Source: Arabidopsis thaliana (Eukaryota > Streptophyta > Magnoliopsida > Brassicales > Brassicaceae). From it: a stretch of DNA of 64,000 nucleotides. This document shows positions 24,001-35,232 of this stretch, in pieces. The stretch lies in contig NC_003070.9 in the NCBI RefSeq assembly GCF_000001735.4, positions 5,394,001 to 5,458,000 of the forward strand. Reading direction: 5' to 3'. Position 1 is the first letter of the stretch. Each line of letters opens with the position of its first letter. The position numbers were made by a program, and so were the translations under genes. Below the pieces are notes generated by a model. That model made no database searches, was not told the DNA's origin, and saw only the letters and a list, made by a program, of their open reading frames with translations.

Positions 24001-26359
24001 CACAAGTTATTACACATAGTTGCTTGTTTGGAGTCGAGAAGGAAATATCATTCACACCACCAACATGAGCATCAATCTGAAATAATCACAATATTACAAG
24101 AAAATCCCCAAGGGAAAAAACGATTGTTAAAGAGAGAGGCTTGTGAATGGTACGAGACCTCAAGGTGTTGCCTCATGTCTTCACCTCCGTGATAAGAGTA
24201 TAGTTGTACAATATGTCTCGAGTAAGCAACTCCTGCAATTCAGAACGTTTGGTGACTTATAAAGTTGCATTCATGTGCAGATATAAATTTAAAGGCGAGT
24301 TCTTTACCAAACAAGGAACCGTCAGGGCTCCATATCACACGGTTGACAGAAACGACAGGTTCTTTCACCAGAGCAGCCTGAAGATACAACTAATTCAGTC
24401 ACTGTAGATTCATAACATATATAAAAGTTAACATTTTGTTGTTGCTATGCATAGGCACCTGCAAGGGCATTGAACATTTACTCAAATCCCAGACTTTGAA
24501 CGTCTTCTGTACTAATCTTTCGCGAGAACCAACTTCCCACAGCCCGATATCACCTACATTTGTACCAACTGGTACAACAATTCAAACGAATTTAGAAAAT
24601 TGCTGATGATTATTATTATTATTATTACACAGAAGCACATACAGAGAGCAAGAAACACACCTAGAAGCAGGGTCTGTTTAATTGGATGGAAATCCATGCT
24701 CATGGGAGATGAGCCCTGACTCAAAGTTCTCGCAACTGTCTTGGGCAAGTCGTCAGGTGCTTTGAAAGCCGGAGAATGACCATGGGCCTGCCCTGAAAAT
24801 GACATCGGTAACATGTTCACGCCTAGATTCACCTCGTCAGAGATTCCCATTGGTCTTGTTCTTTTTGAGACATGTTCAGAATCTGCTGACGGGTAGTCTA
24901 AAGAAGCATTAGTTGGAGGAGTTCTCGGGTGCTTCAACGCCGCTATACCAAAGATAGGAAAGGAGTTCCATTGTAAGCAAATTGCATAGATCACACAAAG
25001 TGTGTCTGAAGAAACATACACATTTGATAAGCAAGTAGTACCTGGGATTGATGGACCACCAAGTGCAATGGCTCCTGCTGAGACAGCTGGATGTGGGACA
25101 GAGGATGGACTAGACATCCAACCAGCAAGAGGTGTTGGAACAGGTGACGCCGTTGGTTGAAATGGCTGGAAACATAGAGACAATCAAACACTTGGCCTCA
25201 GGAAAACATAAATAAAAATGATAGAAACTAAATTACCCCGTGTGCGCCTAAAGGAGGAAATCCTCCAGCCTTTGGTATCCCTCCAAGCAGTGGATTGTTC
25301 ACAGGAGATGGAGCTCGTGCGCCATTTGGAGGGCCACAAGAGTGATCCACAAAAAGAGTCTTGATATCTGGATTTGGCCTTGGATTTTTACAAAGCTGGT
25401 GTTGCCAATTTAAGCTGCGAGTTATGCAGTAACAAAAGATAGAATGAATTAATATGCCAACAACAACTTGAAGTGAATAAGACAAAAAGATTAAGGGACA
25501 AAGCAATAAACCTCTGGTTGATCAAAGTCCTCAGCCTTGAATTTCTAAGAGTAGGGAACTGCAATTTATCACGGAATAAAGGATTCGCCTCAATCAGCTT
25601 TTTGAGTTCCACCAACATGATCGCTCTTGCAGACTTGGTGTCCCCATACTTGGATAACTGTTCATTCTCCCTAAAAGTTGATCAAACTCGAAACACTTAA
25701 TACTCTGCATCAATCTTTCTTTTGAACTACGGCTAAGAAAACAAAGGCTTTGGACACTACATTAATCCAATATAACATTACCGGAAGTTCTCCAATGTCA
25801 AGAGCTGTGTTATTTCCTTGAAAAGCTCCTCATTAAAAGTTGAAAACACTTTCAAATCCTTCACTAGTATATCCACAGCCTTGGGACGATCATGCCTACC
25901 AACAAAAAAGTCACCAAGGTCAATCACAAATCAGACTCTTTTTCTTTTGCTATCTCACTGAAAGGAAAAAAAAAAAACAAATCCCCAACCATGACTTACT
26001 TATCCAAAGCCTCGAGATACTTCTGCTTTCTTATCTCGAAGAATATCTTCATAGAGTATCTATTATCATCTACTTTAGTGAAACCAGAGAGATACTTCTC
26101 AACCTCATCCCAATTTCCATTGTGAACCTCATCCTCAAAATACTTCATATTGAAGAAAAACCCAGATTCTTGTTCAAGCCTGAACATGACAAAGCAATAA
26201 TGCATTAACCAACACAAGAGCTAAACAGGTCAGTTGGTAAATTAGATCCAAGGAAATCTACAGAGCAAAAGAGACATACTTGTGAACAGTCTCTTTAAAC
26301 TTCTCTTCATCGAGAAACTGTAAGATCAAGAAAACGAGCTCTCTACTAAGAGAAGACAT
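21086..26359 (-). CDS. TPL: TOPLESS transcriptional co-repressor
   Basis: Groucho/Tup1-type co-repressor recruited by EAR-motif proteins such as Aux/IAA and NINJA, acting with histone deacetylases in the nucleus. Twenty-two coding exons: 26280-26359, 26000-26179, 25782-25895, 25512-25670, 25237-25414, 25042-25165, 24661-24942, 24459-24568, 24308-24377, 24159-24232, 23885-24076, 23439-23801, 23207-23347, 23031-23126, 22808-22954, 22606-22716, 22353-22532, 22143-22271, 21950-22045, 21677-21865, 21428-21594, 21086-21299. They total 3396 nt, 1131 residues, the known length. Order: LisH (about 4-36), CTLH (34-92), the rest of the EAR-binding N-terminal domain to ~200, a Pro-rich linker, then two WD40 beta-propellers from ~345 on. 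An eight-alanine run lies in the linker between propellers. Residue 176 is Asn. Matches At1g15750. Confidence 0.98.
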
Positions 26360-27060
26360 GTTTTCTCTCACTTCCTTAAAAGACTTTTTTCTAACTCAGA
26401 TGCACAACAACTAACCAAACTATCACCAGATCTGCAATATAAACAATGGCCGAAATGAGCTCAAATCTGAGTTTCCAGATTATGGAAATTAAAAAACACG
26501 AAAAGAGAAGTTAGAAATGAAAGCTAAAAACTTGGAACCTATATCTGAATAATTATCCAGAAACTTCGCATCTCTGCAGATAACGGCAAAAAAAAGAGGA
26601 AATTTAGGTCTTCCTGGAATTGGAAGATGTGAATTTAATAGCTTAAAAAAAGAATCTTTTTTTACTACATGAAAAAAGCAAATTAATTATCAGAAAGGGG
26701 GATGAAAAAATAAAGCAAAACCCAGAAAAAAGTTTGGGCAAAAGGATAAAAAAATATATACAATAAAACTCGAAACAGCTAGATTCCATTAACAGAGGCA
26801 ACAAAGGTAGAAGAAAGAAGCGTGAAGCTTACTCACCATAAAGAGAGAGAGATCGATGAAGAAGAAGAAGAAGACCACAGAGACGAAAGAGGTGATGGAT
26901 TGATTTTTGGACTCTTTTTCTCTCTATCGAAAAAAGGAAACTTGAAAGAAAGCAAAACTAAATTAAAAAGCTTCTTCTTCTCTCTCTCTCTCTCTCTCTC
27001 TATCTAGAGAAAAAGGGATTTTCTCTCTCTTCGAGATATATATACGGACATTAAAACTTG
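26360..27060 (-). promoter_or_regulatory. TOPLESS 5' leader with leader intron, mini-uORF and TATA
   Basis: The first leader exon ends at 26837 (TTTATG before GTGAGT) and the intron runs to an acceptor at 26432 (ATTGCAG). An ATG at the very end of leader exon 1 is followed after splicing by ATCTGGTGA, making a 3-codon uORF (M-I-W-stop). TATATATA lies near 27037 on the minus strand, upstream of a GA-rich leader. Confidence 0.55.
26971..27001. repeat. (TC)n microsatellite in the TOPLESS leader
   Basis: About 15 TC units on the plus strand (GA on the transcribed strand), just downstream of the TATA-like sequence. GA/TC tracts are common in Arabidopsis leaders and can bind BPC/GAGA factors. Confidence 0.85.
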
Positions 27061-30000
27061 CAGAAATGGAGATTTTAATAAGAGAAGGTGACAGATAATT
27101 GGATGCTGATAAAATAAGTTAGCTATCACTCTAAGAAAAGCTAACTGCGATAAGCAGGAATGATAAGTAGAACTGCTTATAACTACGACTTGATCGGCTA
27201 CATTTCTCGACGTTATCGGCTCGGAATATTAGTTGCCAGCTGTACTCCACAGAGGTGTGATCCACTCCTTCGCGATGAGTTTTACACCTATCTGGAAAAC
27301 CGTCGATTTTGTCAGATGGCGCGGAGGACGGAGATCTAACGGCTAGAGTTTCATTCAATGTGTCAGACTTGTCTCCAGATCCCTCGTGGCACGACAAAGC
27401 TTTTTATATTGAGTCATTGCCCTCAAGTTTGACTAATATTTACGGATATGACATTGAAGAGCCAATTGCTCTTGAGATGCGTTAACTCATCGAACATCAC
27501 GTGATGGAGAAATGTTCAACTCGTAAAGATGCTACGTCGTCTTTCTTCTCGGCGAGATACGAAATATGATTTATAAACTCGGTTTATCACGATTTATACG
27601 ATATGGCTGATGTTCCTCATATAAAAAAAACAAGAACAAAACTAATACTACTAAATATTTCAATATTATAGTATTGTTTGAACATTTCTTGGTCCAACAT
27701 GTTGCTGAACATTATCATTATTCTTTGATAATATTATTCTTTATTTTTAACTTTTTCATTAGAGGTTAATTTAGTGCATGATTGGTTGTGAAAAATGTAA
27801 ACGTAAGGATGTGGATAGTAGTTCCTATTAATTCTTTGTATACACAAGAACCACTTGCATTGACTATTATTGTTAAGATGTTCGTGATAATTTATACTTT
27901 AGTTTTGTTTGTTTATAGATAGATTGCTACTAGGAGCAGGTGGATCGGAATTAGCTGGATTCTTTCCGTTTAAATAATAGCAGGGGAAGGAAGTACAAGA
28001 TACTATAGCTTAGAAGTAATAATAACGCAAGGATTAATTGTAAATGAAACCGAATGTGTATTGTTGAAGTTATAAATAACATTTTTAAAATATATTAGAG
28101 GGGTGAAGATATCGATGGAGGATGGGCAATAAATGAGAGTTTGTGTAATTTAGAGTCGCACGTTTGAGTAATTTGACATCTATCCCGTCCAAACACAAAC
28201 ACTGTTGTCTCACCATCACCACACGTAAAGCGATAACATTTTCAAGTACAAACATAAATATGTAATCGTGATTTACGATTTATTTAATTTAGCGTGTGTG
28301 TCTATCTATTTTTAGTTTTTTTTCTTACAGTAGTTGTCCACTACGACTAGTCTACTACTAACCATCACGAATCGCGAGGTCATAAATCATAATAATAATT
28401 AAAAAAACGATATACAAGTACTGAAATTCTTTAATACGAGCAAAGCATAATATTTTAAGTTTATAACCAGTTTTTTTTTATTTTACTAAAGTGTAATATC
28501 ATAACTGAGGTAGGTTGGATAAACTAATGAAACGAAGCGTTCAAACCATTTAAGAAACATGATAAGTATTAAAAATAAATTATACTATTAGAAATATCTT
28601 ATATATCTTTAAATGTTAAAAATATTTTATTTATAAAAAATGATAGGTGTGAAGAATATATTTTTATATATTTTTAAAAAACTGGATACGTGTTAAAAAT
28701 AATTTAGAAAGCAAACTGTACTTTGTTAAAAGCTTTAATCAAACAATATATATTGAAAAGAATCGTTATGAGCGCAACACAAATATATTCTAAACAAATT
28801 GATTGTAGTCTAATGATTAAGTTAGAATGATATCAAGAAAAAGAAAAAAGTTAGAATAATAGAGATTTTGTCATATAGATATCACAGTTAGAATAAAAAT
28901 CCCATCAAATACAAATCTACACTCTTACTTTTATTTTTGATAGAAAAATTCTATGTATTTTACAAATTTCGGAGAATTTGCTCGTATTAAAGAAAATAAT
29001 GCTATGTGTTTAATTCATATCTTATAACTAAAACATAATTTAAAACTTACTGTATTAATTAAGAGAAAATAAAATCTGACTTATTTAATGGAAAGAAGAA
29101 GAAACAAACTATAGCATCACAATAAATAAATAAATAAAGGAGTTAGAATTGAGCATTGAGGGATAGATGGTGGTTGCAATTTTTTTCTTTAAGTTAAAAA
29201 GCTATCCGGCCAAAAGCAAAGCAAGTGGGTCCCATCCGGCGTATCTGTCCAAAAGTCTCACTATCACGAGATCAGTGACGCTCTGATCAACCTCAGCCCT
29301 AACTTCTTCTTCTTTCTTTCTTTTTTTCGATTATTATTTCCCCATTTAATGAAAACGAAACGTTATTTATTTTAATCATTCACGATTTAATAACGACTGC
29401 TAGTACACATCTGCCTCTACTCTATACCGGTAACTGTGCGATAATCCCCCAAATTGAATGATAAATCCAACTTCAGATTCTCTTTATTTTCATTTCTCCA
29501 TTGACTCTAATATTGAACTCAACTATTGAAATTTTCATTTAGCAACAAAATTTGCCAAGTACGTATGGCCAAAAATATACTCTAGTATTAGAAATTGTTA
29601 TTTTAATCGTCAAGAAAGTGGTCTTTTATTAAGGCATTATTTATTAGTTTTAGGGATATGTCGCTTTCCATTAATGTATGTGTCCCCTTCTCTTACACGT
29701 TCACATAAAGGTTTTATTGCTTTGCCATTTTCCTTATTCTTCCTTTTCTCTGTTTTTTCTTCTTTTTCTTTTTCTGGTTCAAATTCTTCTTCGTTTTCTC
29801 ATATCCCGGTCATATGGCAATATATCGATACTAGGTGTTTGACTCAGTTGGTGATGAAAATATACATATAACAGACTTAACAGTATAACACGAACACACG
29901 TTATAAAAGGCGTATTTTATGGTCAAACAATGTATATAGAATCTTCATATTCATTTCCTTCAAATTCTGGTTAAAAAAGAAGAAGAATAAATATAAGTGT

Positions 30001-30241
30001 TTCTCGCAATTTTACCGAATATATGATCAGCAACTCATGCACCATACACTCTCCAAGAAAAGAAAAACAAATCGATTTTTGGTGAAGTTCTGATCTTGCA
30101 AATCTTTTTGTACAAAACTTAGTGTAATAACTATTATATTTGATGTTAATTATGTAAATTACTACTATTCAAACATATACAAATCTTTATTAGATTGGAT
30201 ATTTTATACATTTCAGTCAAATTAAACGCATATATAATTTA
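27061..30241. other. Gene-poor AT-rich gap upstream of TOPLESS
   Basis: About 3.2 kb. A less AT-rich island at 27130-27420 holds an 88-codon minus-strand frame with no recognised domain and belongs to the distal TOPLESS promoter. 28400-29150 is extremely AT-rich. I found no tRNA, no transposon protein and no reading frame that looks selected. Confidence 0.5.
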
Positions 30242-30576
30242 TTAAGTGTAACAACAACATACTACGGAACCAAGACAAAGGCCTGTTGTAAACTTCATTC
30301 TTGAACAAAACGCAATGCAGCCTTTTTCCCCTCCGACTTCAGGCAAACACGGACTTGTTTTGAAGCATACATGTTCATCCTCTTTTATTCCAGAACCTAT
30401 ATTTTATTTAATATTAGTTCATTCATAAAAATGATAAAATTACGTTCATAGTAAAAATAACAGAATAATCAGCCGGTACCAGAAACGATATCAGATGTTG
30501 AACGACAATGAACATAAGATATAACAAAGAGAATGGTGAAAACAAATGCTATCAAATTCTTTTTGGTGATAGCCAT
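30242..30576 (-). CDS. Defensin-like (DEFL) cysteine-rich secreted peptide
   Basis: Two exons, 30480-30576 and 30242-30381, joined by a GT-AG intron in the position typical of DEFL genes (just after the signal peptide exon), giving 78 residues. Exon 1 encodes a signal peptide ([10 protein letters not shown], then a hydrophobic core ending YVHC). The mature part has eight cysteines at residues 38, 44, 54, 58, 69, 74, 75 and 76, with the gamma-core-like GLCLGSVVC and a terminal CCC. Such peptides act in antimicrobial defence or in pollen-pistil signalling. The position fits At1g15757, recalled as a DEFL gene. Expression and target are unknown. Confidence 0.85.
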
Positions 30577-31713
30577 TTTATGATATTTTCTGTTTACGAT
30601 TTTTCTCTATACTCATGCCCATCACACATCTATATATACAACAGACATGTAAATAGGTATCTTTTCACACACACACAAAAAAAGTATCTTTTATGGTCAA
30701 AGATGAAAAAAAAAACATAATCTTTCAAGAATTTATTTCCATAAGTCAAAAGAAAAATAAAGAAAAGTAATTTCTCATTTAAGTAGGTTTTGAACATTAG
30801 TACTAAATAGCTTTTATTCTTTTTACACACAGTTGGGGGAAAATTTACTTTTTCCTGACTATAAATCTAAGAAAATTAATTGGAAGATTTTCTCCAGTTT
30901 CATCTCTGACCAATGTGCATACTGCATAGTGTTGTTACTAATAAGGGAGGAAATAGTTGGCCTATACCCTATTATTAATTGTGATATATTTTCCAATTTT
31001 TTTTTTTTTCCTATTATTGAGTATATGATATATTTTGTATCAGTTTTATGTAAATGACATGATCAGGAATCCCTTAAATTTCCAGTTTTTAATAGTAAAA
31101 AGTGTATTCTAATATTTACCCTCACTTAATTGTCTTATTTTCGAAGCGATGTTTAGTTTTTTAGTAAAACCAAAGCAAAGTAGATTCCAAAACACTGGTG
31201 TATTAGTACATAATAATACTACGTGTTAACTTTTTAGTTATAAAATACAAGAGTGACCCATACACAAAAAAAGTAAGATCCCACTGGGTTTTGCTCCTTT
31301 CCCACACACCGTGATTGATGGTCACTCTCCATTCTCCACACTCTCACACAATTTCTCGATATTCTCTACATATTACATACCCACCACTCCACTCCCATCT
31401 TTTCTTTTATTACTCACACAAGCATGGGTTTACTTTATCTGTAATATTACACAAATGTAATCCCCATTTCCTCGAATAAAATTTGAAAAAATGAATAACC
31501 CACTGATATTAAATCAATATTTTGTTCTGTGTGTTTTTCACTTTTGACCCTCTTATATTTTCACTTTAATCAGATATAGTCCCTCTTTACGTCTCAACTA
31601 CCTTAACGACGAAGCCCGCTACTTGCACAAAAGTCAAAAAAGCCCCCCACTCACTTTTCCTCTATATATACATCATCTCCCACACAAACACAAACAAACA
31701 TAAACCTTCTTCA
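30577..31713. other. Intergenic between the DEFL gene and the SAM-domain gene
   Basis: AT-rich with homopolymers. The right end (31640-31690) has CTATATATACATC, a TATA box about 50 bp upstream of the SAM-gene ATG. No other gene is seen. Confidence 0.5.
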
Positions 31714-32322
31714 ATGGAAGATTGGTGGTTTTCATGGCTCTCTAGAACAAACCTTGAACCTTCTCTCATCCACGAATACGGCCTCTCCTTCTCTCAGAAC
31801 GAGCTCGAACACGAAGACATTTCTTACTTCGACCACGAATTTCTCCAGAGCATGGGAATCTCTATCGCCAAACACCGTCTCGAGATTCTCAAACTCGCTC
31901 GTCGAGATCGCAAGAACTCTCCTCCTCTCACCTCTCGTTCCATCTCCAGAGTCGTGACTGCGATTAAGAAAACCAGGAAATGTTTATCCGATCACGTACG
32001 CGCCTGGATCCGCCGTGAAGAAGAGTCGGCGTCGTCTCGAGCTCTGGTGTTGGTGCCGAAGAAGACTAGCAACGGGATTGGGAAGTGGAGAGGTGGATTC
32101 CTGAAGAGGAACAAGAGATCTGTGATGCCGAGCAATGGAAATGGTGGATTGGAGAAGCAAGAGAGGTTGTTGTTGACCAATGGGACTCCTTGTAGAATCG
32201 ATAGCTTCTCAAGTCCCATGGTTTTCGATTACAGTTTCAAGGATGAGAAACTTTACGCTCAAGATACTTATTTTGAAGATATCAAATGGGATTCAATGTT
32301 TCAGAATCTCAAACCTACTTAG
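31714..32322 (+). CDS. SAM (sterile alpha motif) domain protein
   Basis: Single exon, 202 residues. Residues ~1-65 form the SAM domain: WFSWLSRTNLEPSLI, HEYGLSFSQNEL, EDISYFDHEFLQSMGI, then KHRLEILKLAR, the canonical SAM helix 5 pattern. The rest is basic and Ser-rich with no motif. SAM domains mediate self-association or RNA/protein binding. In plants a short SAM protein of this shape is of unknown role (recalled At1g15760). The TATA box at ~31662 supports this start. Confidence 0.9.
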   Translation: MEDWWFSWLSRTNLEPSLIHEYGLSFSQNELEHEDISYFDHEFLQSMGISIAKHRLEILKLARRDRKNSPPLTSRSISRVVTAIKKTRKCLSDHVRAWIRREEESASSRALVLVPKKTSNGIGKWRGGFLKRNKRSVMPSNGNGGLEKQERLLLTNGTPCRIDSFSSPMVFDYSFKDEKLYAQDTYFEDIKWDSMFQNLKPT

Positions 32323-32757
32323 AAAAATCTCTAAGTTCTGTTTTATGTTTTCTCTTTCAGCTTCTTCTTCGTTCTTTATATCAGAATTGATGGTGAGAGA
32401 TGAGGTTTTAGGGTTCTTCCACCATGTTTTCTTGATTTTGTCTTTGTATGTGATTAGGCTAGTTAATTTTTGTTAGTTAACAATTGGAAAATAGAGTTGA
32501 GTGGTGGTGTCAGGTGTGTATGTGAGTGTGTGGGGTCATTGTAATGAGTCTGTCTCTCCAGTCTTTGCTTTTGGCCTAAGTCTCTGTTCCAGTCAAAACT
32601 TCTTTACAGCTTTTATCACTTTTTACTCTTTTCTCAAAAAATGCTCTGTTTACACACATAACCATGACGCTAAGCCTGCCGGAGTGATCTTACTCTTGAG
32701 GTAATCGGAAAGATCTTGAGCTCAGGACACTACACAGTCTACACTAGAGCACACAAA
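32323..32757. other. 3' region of the SAM-domain gene
   Basis: Probable 3'UTR and spacer. MED15A-like homology starts at about 32758, where the sequence begins to parallel 37256 onward. Confidence 0.5.
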
Positions 32758-32891
32758 ACATTGTGCTTCCAAATTTTATCTGTTGTGTGTGTGTCAATTT
32801 TCAGATATACCTAAGGGAAGTGTAACTGAAAACCATACCTCAGTTCTTGGCTTCTTGCCACCACAAGTCACAGTAGATTCCATATCTGATG

Positions 32892-34429
32892 TTACCAAAC
32901 CAGCAAAATGCTTGTAGCTATTACCAACGCTTTCCTCCCAATGAAGCAACACTTGATGGCATTGGGGTTGTCTGACGCTTCCTTTTCATGGTCGCCATCT
33001 TGCGTCATGAAGTTTCTTTCTTGGAGATGGCACTTAGTCATTGCAACCAAGTCCACACCAAATGAAGCTCTTGAACCTTTGCCTGGTACTGAACCAGCAA
33101 TCCTATCAACCATGCTTACAACAGATCTAATATCACATACTGCAGACGAAAGCGCTTGTGGTGAGATGGATTTCATCTGAAAACAACAGAAAGCAAACAT
33201 CAAGATCAGAACAATGTTTCCACGGCAAATGAGGGATGGCAGCAATGACACTGCCCTGTTGCAATATACCCTTCAAAATTAGTAACGTTACTTACGGCTC
33301 TAATAAGGCGTTCAATAGGCAGCTCAGTAGCACTCGATTTTCCACAAGTACTTGTCAAAGGATTTATAATATTTCCATCAGGACTGGTAAGCTCCGGAAG
33401 GAGAGGAGAGGCAGAGATCCCTGGAGTGCCAATTTCAAGGGATTGAAGTACACCTTGCCTGATCTGTTGTACCCTTGACCCAGCACCCTGCATGCTCATT
33501 GATTGCATCTGCAGAGTTGTTTGGTCATCATGAGACTGATCTTGAACTGTCTGAGATAGTGGTTGCTGCATAGGCTGAATCTCAGATTTCGTAAGCTGCA
33601 GTTTCTGTACTGTCTTCCTCAGACTCTGCATATTTAAGAAATTCATAATGTTGTTCTTGCGATAATCCATACTATCCTTCAAGTCAGGTTTGATATTGCT
33701 CTTTGAAAGAGATAGGAAACGTAGCATTCCCTCCAACACTGTCTTGCCTCGTTTCAATTTCTCAAACTGATCTGATCTTTGTTTCTGATGCGAAAGAGAA
33801 TCCTCCTAGAGAGAAAACGGAACGTATTCAGTAGAAAAGAAACAAACATATAGATGAACGTTAAAAGTTTACAACCTCTGTAGGTTTGGGAAGGAATATA
33901 TCTGTCAGAAGGTTAACTTCTAGTGAACTATCTGTAAGTATAAGAGTCTGACGAACCTTTTACTTTGTTAAATGGGTAACAAGAATCCTAAGTTGTAGGA
34001 CTTTCATTTGTAACAATGAACTGATCTTGCATTGAATTTGTAAAACTCTTCATAAAGTACTTAGTACTGTTCCAGAGGACGTACACGTGCAAACTAACTT
34101 CCTAGGAAGAATGAAAACTGTAACTTACTTGCTGCAACTTGGCTGCTACTCTCTGGTAGATTTCATTGAGGTCTCTTTGATGGATTTGATCTACAAAGAA
34201 AAGCAATATAATCATACATACGATTACTCATCATGGTGATATCATCTAGTAACAGAGAGATGATCCTGCTAGTAACAAAGGAATAATCTGGTTGTCGTAG
34301 TAATCTTTCAAGTAAGGCATGACATTGCTTCTTTGAAACAGATAGGAATTGTATCATTCTTCGCTCCAACATTGCCTTCAATCTCTCAAATTGCTTTAAT
34401 CTCTGTTGATGGGTAAAAGAATTCTGCAT
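32892..34429 (-). CDS. MED15A-derived truncated paralogue, C-terminal-half type (model uncertain)
   Basis: Four blocks join in frame with consensus splice sites: 34222-34429, 34129-34190, 33296-33805, 32892-33176 (354 residues). Block 3 corresponds to MED15A exon 37814-39097 but is 774 nt shorter, having lost the Gln-rich middle; it keeps IGTPGISASPLL and ATELPIERLIRAV. Block 4 matches KSISPQALSSAV and DLVAMTKC, then changes frame relative to MED15A and ends early. The ATG at 34429 lies in what was the splice acceptor of the ancestral exon, so the true start is uncertain. There is no KIX domain. Introns are kept, so this is a DNA-level duplicate. Probably recalled At1g15770. Function unknown; possibly a competitor of MED15A or decaying. 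Confidence 0.6.
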
Positions 34430-34700
34430 GAATTCAATAAGAAACCAAACCCTACCCTACTAGTTGACGGAACACTAAAGCACCCACCAAAAACACACCT
34501 AATCTCCGAGAAATTAACATTTACAAAAAAAAAAAGGGTCTTTATTCATTTTTCGATCATAACTTGATAGGAGGAGCCTGGTAGAAACAGAGCACCGGAG
34601 TCAACAACATTGAGGATGAGAGTTCAAAACACATCAGAAGAGAGAAGACCAACATAAAAAGAGAGAGAGACAAAATATCTACAATGCATTTCCTTGATTA

Positions 34701-35232
34701 TTATGAGACTGATCTTGAAGCTGCCTTTGCTGTACTGTCTTCCCAGCCGGTTCTTAGCGTAATTAAGAAATATATAATCCGTTTCTCATAATAGTCCCAT
34801 CTACAATCCTTTAATATCGGCATGATATTTCTCTTTCGAAGAGATAGGACTTGGATCAATTGCTCTATGTTTGTCTTCATGCTTTGGAACTTGTCAAAGT
34901 GCTTTGATCTTTGTTGCTGCGGAAGCGATTCCTCCTGAAAAAAACAAACAAACTAGTATTACTACATCTATACAACTTAAGGCAGAGAGTTAATAGTTGA
35001 CAGTAACTACATCTTACATGGTTCAACTTGTCTGCAAGTCTCTGGTAAACATCAGTCACATGTGGTAGATAACGCTCTCTCATGGATCTAAGCTGTATAA
35101 ACAATTACACACCACAATGAATGATCCCGATGATGATTTAAGAAAGGAGTTTTATTATTATGATGATTATGACTTATGAGTTACCTTTTGGAAAACCTCC
35201 TCCCGCCAATCATCTCCATTTTCATTTTCCAT
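34701..35232 (-). CDS. Small MED15A-like protein, central-region fragment
   Basis: Three exons, 35185-35232, 35018-35092, 34701-34934, joining to 118 residues. They match MED15A residues around NGGDWQEEVYQK, SMKETYLPDLNEIYQR and the following QQQRSDQ segment (here GDDWREEVFQK, SMRERYLPHVTDVYQR, PQQQRSKHFDK). After about 60 further residues the frame ends at 34701 where MED15A goes on into its Gln-rich region. Start, splice sites and stop are all clean. It is a second, more diverged partial copy, probably recalled At1g15772. No activity can be assigned. Confidence 0.65.

Noticed and set aside
27131-27397. 88-codon minus-strand frame upstream of TOPLESS
   Set aside because: No domain, and it lies in the distal promoter; could be real only if a transcript were found.
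29674-29871. Hydrophobic Ser/Phe-rich 65-codon plus-strand frame
   Set aside because: Looks like a signal peptide by composition only; no cysteines or downstream exon to make a secreted peptide.
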